From positions 266,842-330,841 of the forward strand of contig JAMPAU010000002.1 in the NCBI GenBank assembly GCA_023667045.1: a DNA stretch of 64,000 nt, given 5' to 3'. The translations under genes and the position numbers were made by a program. This DNA is from Ruminococcus flavefaciens (lineage in GTDB: Bacteria; Bacillota; Clostridia; Oscillospirales; Ruminococcaceae). Below, piece after piece: positions 61,676 through 64,000 of this stretch. Every line of letters begins with the position of its first letter. Within the stretch, counting starts at the first letter, position 1. Under the pieces are notes generated by a model, which was given only the letters and a program-made list of their open reading frames with translations, searched no databases and was not told the DNA's origin.

Positions 61676-63901
61676 ATGGCAAAAAGAAAACAGACACCTA
61701 AAAAACCGGTTTTTAAACATGAGGCTTATATAGAAGGGTCGGGAAGTATAGTTGACGAAAAAATAACAGATACCCTCAAAAAGAACTATATGCCGTATGC
61801 CATGAGCGTTATCATATCAAGAGCGTTGCCGGAAATAGATGGTTTTAAGCCATCACACCGTAAACTGCTGTATATGATGTATAAGAGGGGATTATTAAAT
61901 CCGGATAAAGAGCGTTCAAAGTCGGCAAATGTAGTAGGCGAAACAATGAAACTCAATCCGCACGGCGACCAGGCTATATATGAAACACTCGTCCGTATGA
62001 CAAGAGGTAATGAGGCATTGCTTCACCCGTATATAGATTCAAAGGGCAATTTCGGCAAGGCTTATTCCAGTAAAATGCACTTTGCCGCACCACGTTATAC
62101 AGAGGTAAAGCTTGAAAAGATATGCAATGAGCTTTTCCGTGACATAGACAAGGAAACGGTTGATTTTGTACCTAATTACGATAACACCATGACAGAACCT
62201 ACTTTACTTCCGGCTACTTTTCCGACGGTTTTAGTCAATTCAAATACTGGTATAGCCGTATCAATGGCAAGTAATGTATGTCCTTTCAATCTTGCTGAAG
62301 TCTGCGAAACAACCATAGCACTGATAAAGAATCCCGACCACGATATTATAACAACCCTCAAAGCACCGGATTTCCCCAGTGGAGGAATTATGCTTTATGA
62401 CGAGAATGAACTCCGTAAAATATACGAAACGGGCAGGGGAAGTGTGAAAGTACGTTCACAGTATAGGTACGATAAGTCTTCAAACTGTATAGAGATAACT
62501 CAGATACCGTATTCCACCACGATAGAGGCTATTATAGATAAGATAGTTGACTTAGTAAAGTCCGGAAAGGTACGTGAGATTTCATATATCCGTGACGAAA
62601 CTGACATTGACGGTCTGAAAATAGCAATTGACCTGAAACGTGGCACTGACCCCGAAAAACTCATGCAGAAACTTTACAGACTTACACCTTTACAGGATAA
62701 CTACGCCTGCAACTTCAATATACTCATTGCCGGAACTCCTAAAGTAATGGGAGTAAAGGAAATCCTTACGGAATGGACGGCTTTTCGAGAAAAATGCATA
62801 TACAGAAGAACATATCACGATTTACAGGACAGAAAATCAAAACTGCATTTACTTGAGGCACTTTCTAAAATTCTGCTTGACCTTGACAACGCTATAAAGA
62901 TTATCCGTGAAACTCAGAACGAGAATGAAGTTGTCCCGAATCTTCAAAGAGCTTTTGACATAGACAGAGAGCAGGCAGAGTATGTTTCAGAAATAAAGCT
63001 CCGCAATATAAACAGACAATATATTCTTAGGCGTATTGAGGAAGTAGACAGTCTGAAAAACGATATTGCAGAAATGGAAGAAATTTTACAGGACAAAAAT
63101 AAAATAAGAAAGATAATAATAAAAGAGTTAAAGGACGTTATAAAGAATTATTCACAGCCACGAAAAACTCTTATCTGTGAATACACTGAGCAGGATATAG
63201 AAATTATTGATGATACGCCCGATTATCCGGTAAATATATTTGTATCAGCAAGCGGTTATTTCAAGAAGATTACTCCGCAGTCACTCAGAATGAGCGGTGA
63301 ACAGAAACTCAAAGAGGGAGACTATATCAGTCAGAGCTTTGAGGTTACAAACAAGACGGAACTTATCTTCTTCACAAACAATGAGCAGGCTTATAAGTCT
63401 AAAGCAAGTGCTTTTGACGATACTAAGGCAAGTCTGATGGGGGATTATATACCTGCTAAACTGTCATTTGATGAAGGTGAATCCCTTAAAAAGCTTGTTC
63501 CGACAGTGGATTACAGCGGTTATATAATTTTCTTCTTTGAAAACGGCAAGGCTACAAAAGTTCCGTTAAAGTCATATGAAACTAAGACCAACCGCCGAAA
63601 ACTTACTAAGGCTTATTCTGACAAATCGCCATTGGCTGAAGTTCTGTTTATTCAGAATGACTGCGATATACTGCTGAGGAGTTCGGGCGGTCATGCACTT
63701 GTATTGAATACAGAAATGATTTCAGTTAAGACCACAAGAGACTCACAAGGTATACAAGTAATGACATTGAGAAAAAACACTGTGCTTGCTTCTGTTGAAA
63801 TTGTTTCTGAAATTGAACTTGAAAAATATAGGACTAAAAGTCTGCCGTCCGTCGGAAAACTTGCAAAAGAACTCGGTGATGCAAATCAACTGAAACTATA
63901 A
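61676..63901 (+). CDS. parC: Type IIA topoisomerase DNA-cleaving subunit (ParC/GyrA-like, divergent)
   Basis: 741 aa, shorter than typical GyrA or ParC (about 800-880), mostly from a reduced C-terminal domain. The winged-helix core has MSVIISRALPEIDGFKPSHR near residue 43, KSANVVGETM near residue 83, and the active-site tyrosine in AAPRYTEVKL near residue 140. The tower and coiled-coil region runs to about residue 500. The C-terminal 230 residues have beta-pinwheel-like repeats (KITPQSLRMSG, FFTNNEQAYKSKA, FFFENGKATKVP, LRSSGGHALVLN), consistent with DNA wrapping, but I see no clear GyrA box, arguing for topo IV-like decatenation or relaxation. It pairs with the ParE-like gene. Shine-Dalgarno AAAGGGAGAA. 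Confidence 0.88.
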   Translation: MAKRKQTPKKPVFKHEAYIEGSGSIVDEKITDTLKKNYMPYAMSVIISRALPEIDGFKPSHRKLLYMMYKRGLLNPDKERSKSANVVGETMKLNPHGDQAIYETLVRMTRGNEALLHPYIDSKGNFGKAYSSKMHFAAPRYTEVKLEKICNELFRDIDKETVDFVPNYDNTMTEPTLLPATFPTVLVNSNTGIAVSMASNVCPFNLAEVCETTIALIKNPDHDIITTLKAPDFPSGGIMLYDENELRKIYETGRGSVKVRSQYRYDKSSNCIEITQIPYSTTIEAIIDKIVDLVKSGKVREISYIRDETDIDGLKIAIDLKRGTDPEKLMQKLYRLTPLQDNYACNFNILIAGTPKVMGVKEILTEWTAFREKCIYRRTYHDLQDRKSKLHLLEALSKILLDLDNAIKIIRETQNENEVVPNLQRAFDIDREQAEYVSEIKLRNINRQYILRRIEEVDSLKNDIAEMEEILQDKNKIRKIIIKELKDVIKNYSQPRKTLICEYTEQDIEIIDDTPDYPVNIFVSASGYFKKITPQSLRMSGEQKLKEGDYISQSFEVTNKTELIFFTNNEQAYKSKASAFDDTKASLMGDYIPAKLSFDEGESLKKLVPTVDYSGYIIFFFENGKATKVPLKSYETKTNRRKLTKAYSDKSPLAEVLFIQNDCDILLRSSGGHALVLNTEMISVKTTRDSQGIQVMTLRKNTVLASVEIVSEIELEKYRTKSLPSVGKLAKELGDANQLKL

Positions 63902-63910
63902 AAATATCAA

Positions 63911-63942
63911 GGGGAGATAGGATATATCTCCCTAAAATTTTA
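63911..63942 (+). terminator. Hairpin after the ParC-like gene
   Basis: GGGAGATA (63912-63919) pairs with TATCTCCC (63925-63932) and is followed by TAAAATTTTATA. A moderate terminator. Confidence 0.65.
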
Positions 63943-64000
63943 TACACAAAGTTGCACCAAATGTATACTATTTATCACTTTTACTTGTGGTTAAGTGTCA

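Overview
The window reads as chromosomal DNA of a low-GC Firmicute of the Ruminococcus type (Oscillospiraceae). The strongest pointers are a secreted pectate lyase ending in a type I dockerin (42.5-45.0 kb), which implies a cellulosome, Thr-rich linkers in exported proteins (11.2-12.2 and 54.2-54.4 kb), a PolC-type replicase, a long-form HPF and Clostridia-like gene order. The genus is inferred from these features. The species cannot be settled from the sequence alone.

Layout. 0-5.9 kb (+): DUF512 iron-sulfur protein (cut by the window edge), der, plsY, gpsA and an asparagine-synthase-like gene lacking the catalytic half of its glutaminase domain. 6-12.2 kb (-): a hypothetical, a LUD protein, hpf, an FHA / FtsW-RodA / PBP cell-wall cluster and a secreted SleB-like hydrolase. 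12.7-18.5 kb (+): ligA, a small hypothetical, a TARG1-like macrodomain, an ArsC/Spx-like protein and a copper ATPase. 18.5-20.6 kb: a repeat-rich AT region, a tyrosine recombinase, an unexplained gap that ends in a terminator, and two tRNA-Ser genes. 20.8-32.1 kb (+): the conserved pyrH-frr-uppS-cdsA-dxr-rseP-ispG-polC block with one extra membrane gene. 32.2-42.3 kb (+): a complete histidine operon (hisZGDCBHA, F, I, E) with seven small non-histidine genes interleaved or appended. 42.4-47.9 kb (+): an accessory segment with the dockerin pectate lyase and a two-gene secreted-peptide system, bounded by near-identical terminator hairpins. 47.9-53.2 kb (-): thyX, DUF2156, DJ-1, 5-formyl-THF cyclo-ligase, mltG and a U32/TrhP-like gene, probably one transcript. 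53.3-57.3 kb (+): a PrsA-like lipoprotein, a small (p)ppGpp-hydrolase-like HD protein, and DnaD-like and DnaC/DnaI-like primosome proteins. 57.3-58.0 kb (-): a SigK-like sigma factor. 58.1-63.9 kb (+): a divergent ParE-like / ParC-like topoisomerase pair separated by a DUF6688-like membrane protein.

The most interesting unit is at 45.0-47.9 kb. A 61-residue peptide with a 15-residue double-glycine leader and a basic core with five cysteines has a near-consensus promoter and a perfect Shine-Dalgarno. It is followed, across a terminator, by an ABC exporter with an N-terminal C39 leader peptidase. The exporter carries an unusual His/Asp/Glu-rich loop between its first two membrane helices. No modification enzyme or recognisable immunity gene is adjacent. 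Other points worth attention are the truncated glutaminase domain of the AsnB-like protein, the TARG1-like macrodomain beside the NAD-dependent ligase, the direct repeats and (TA)n tract beside the recombinase, and a possible untranslated RNA between the recombinase and the tRNAs.
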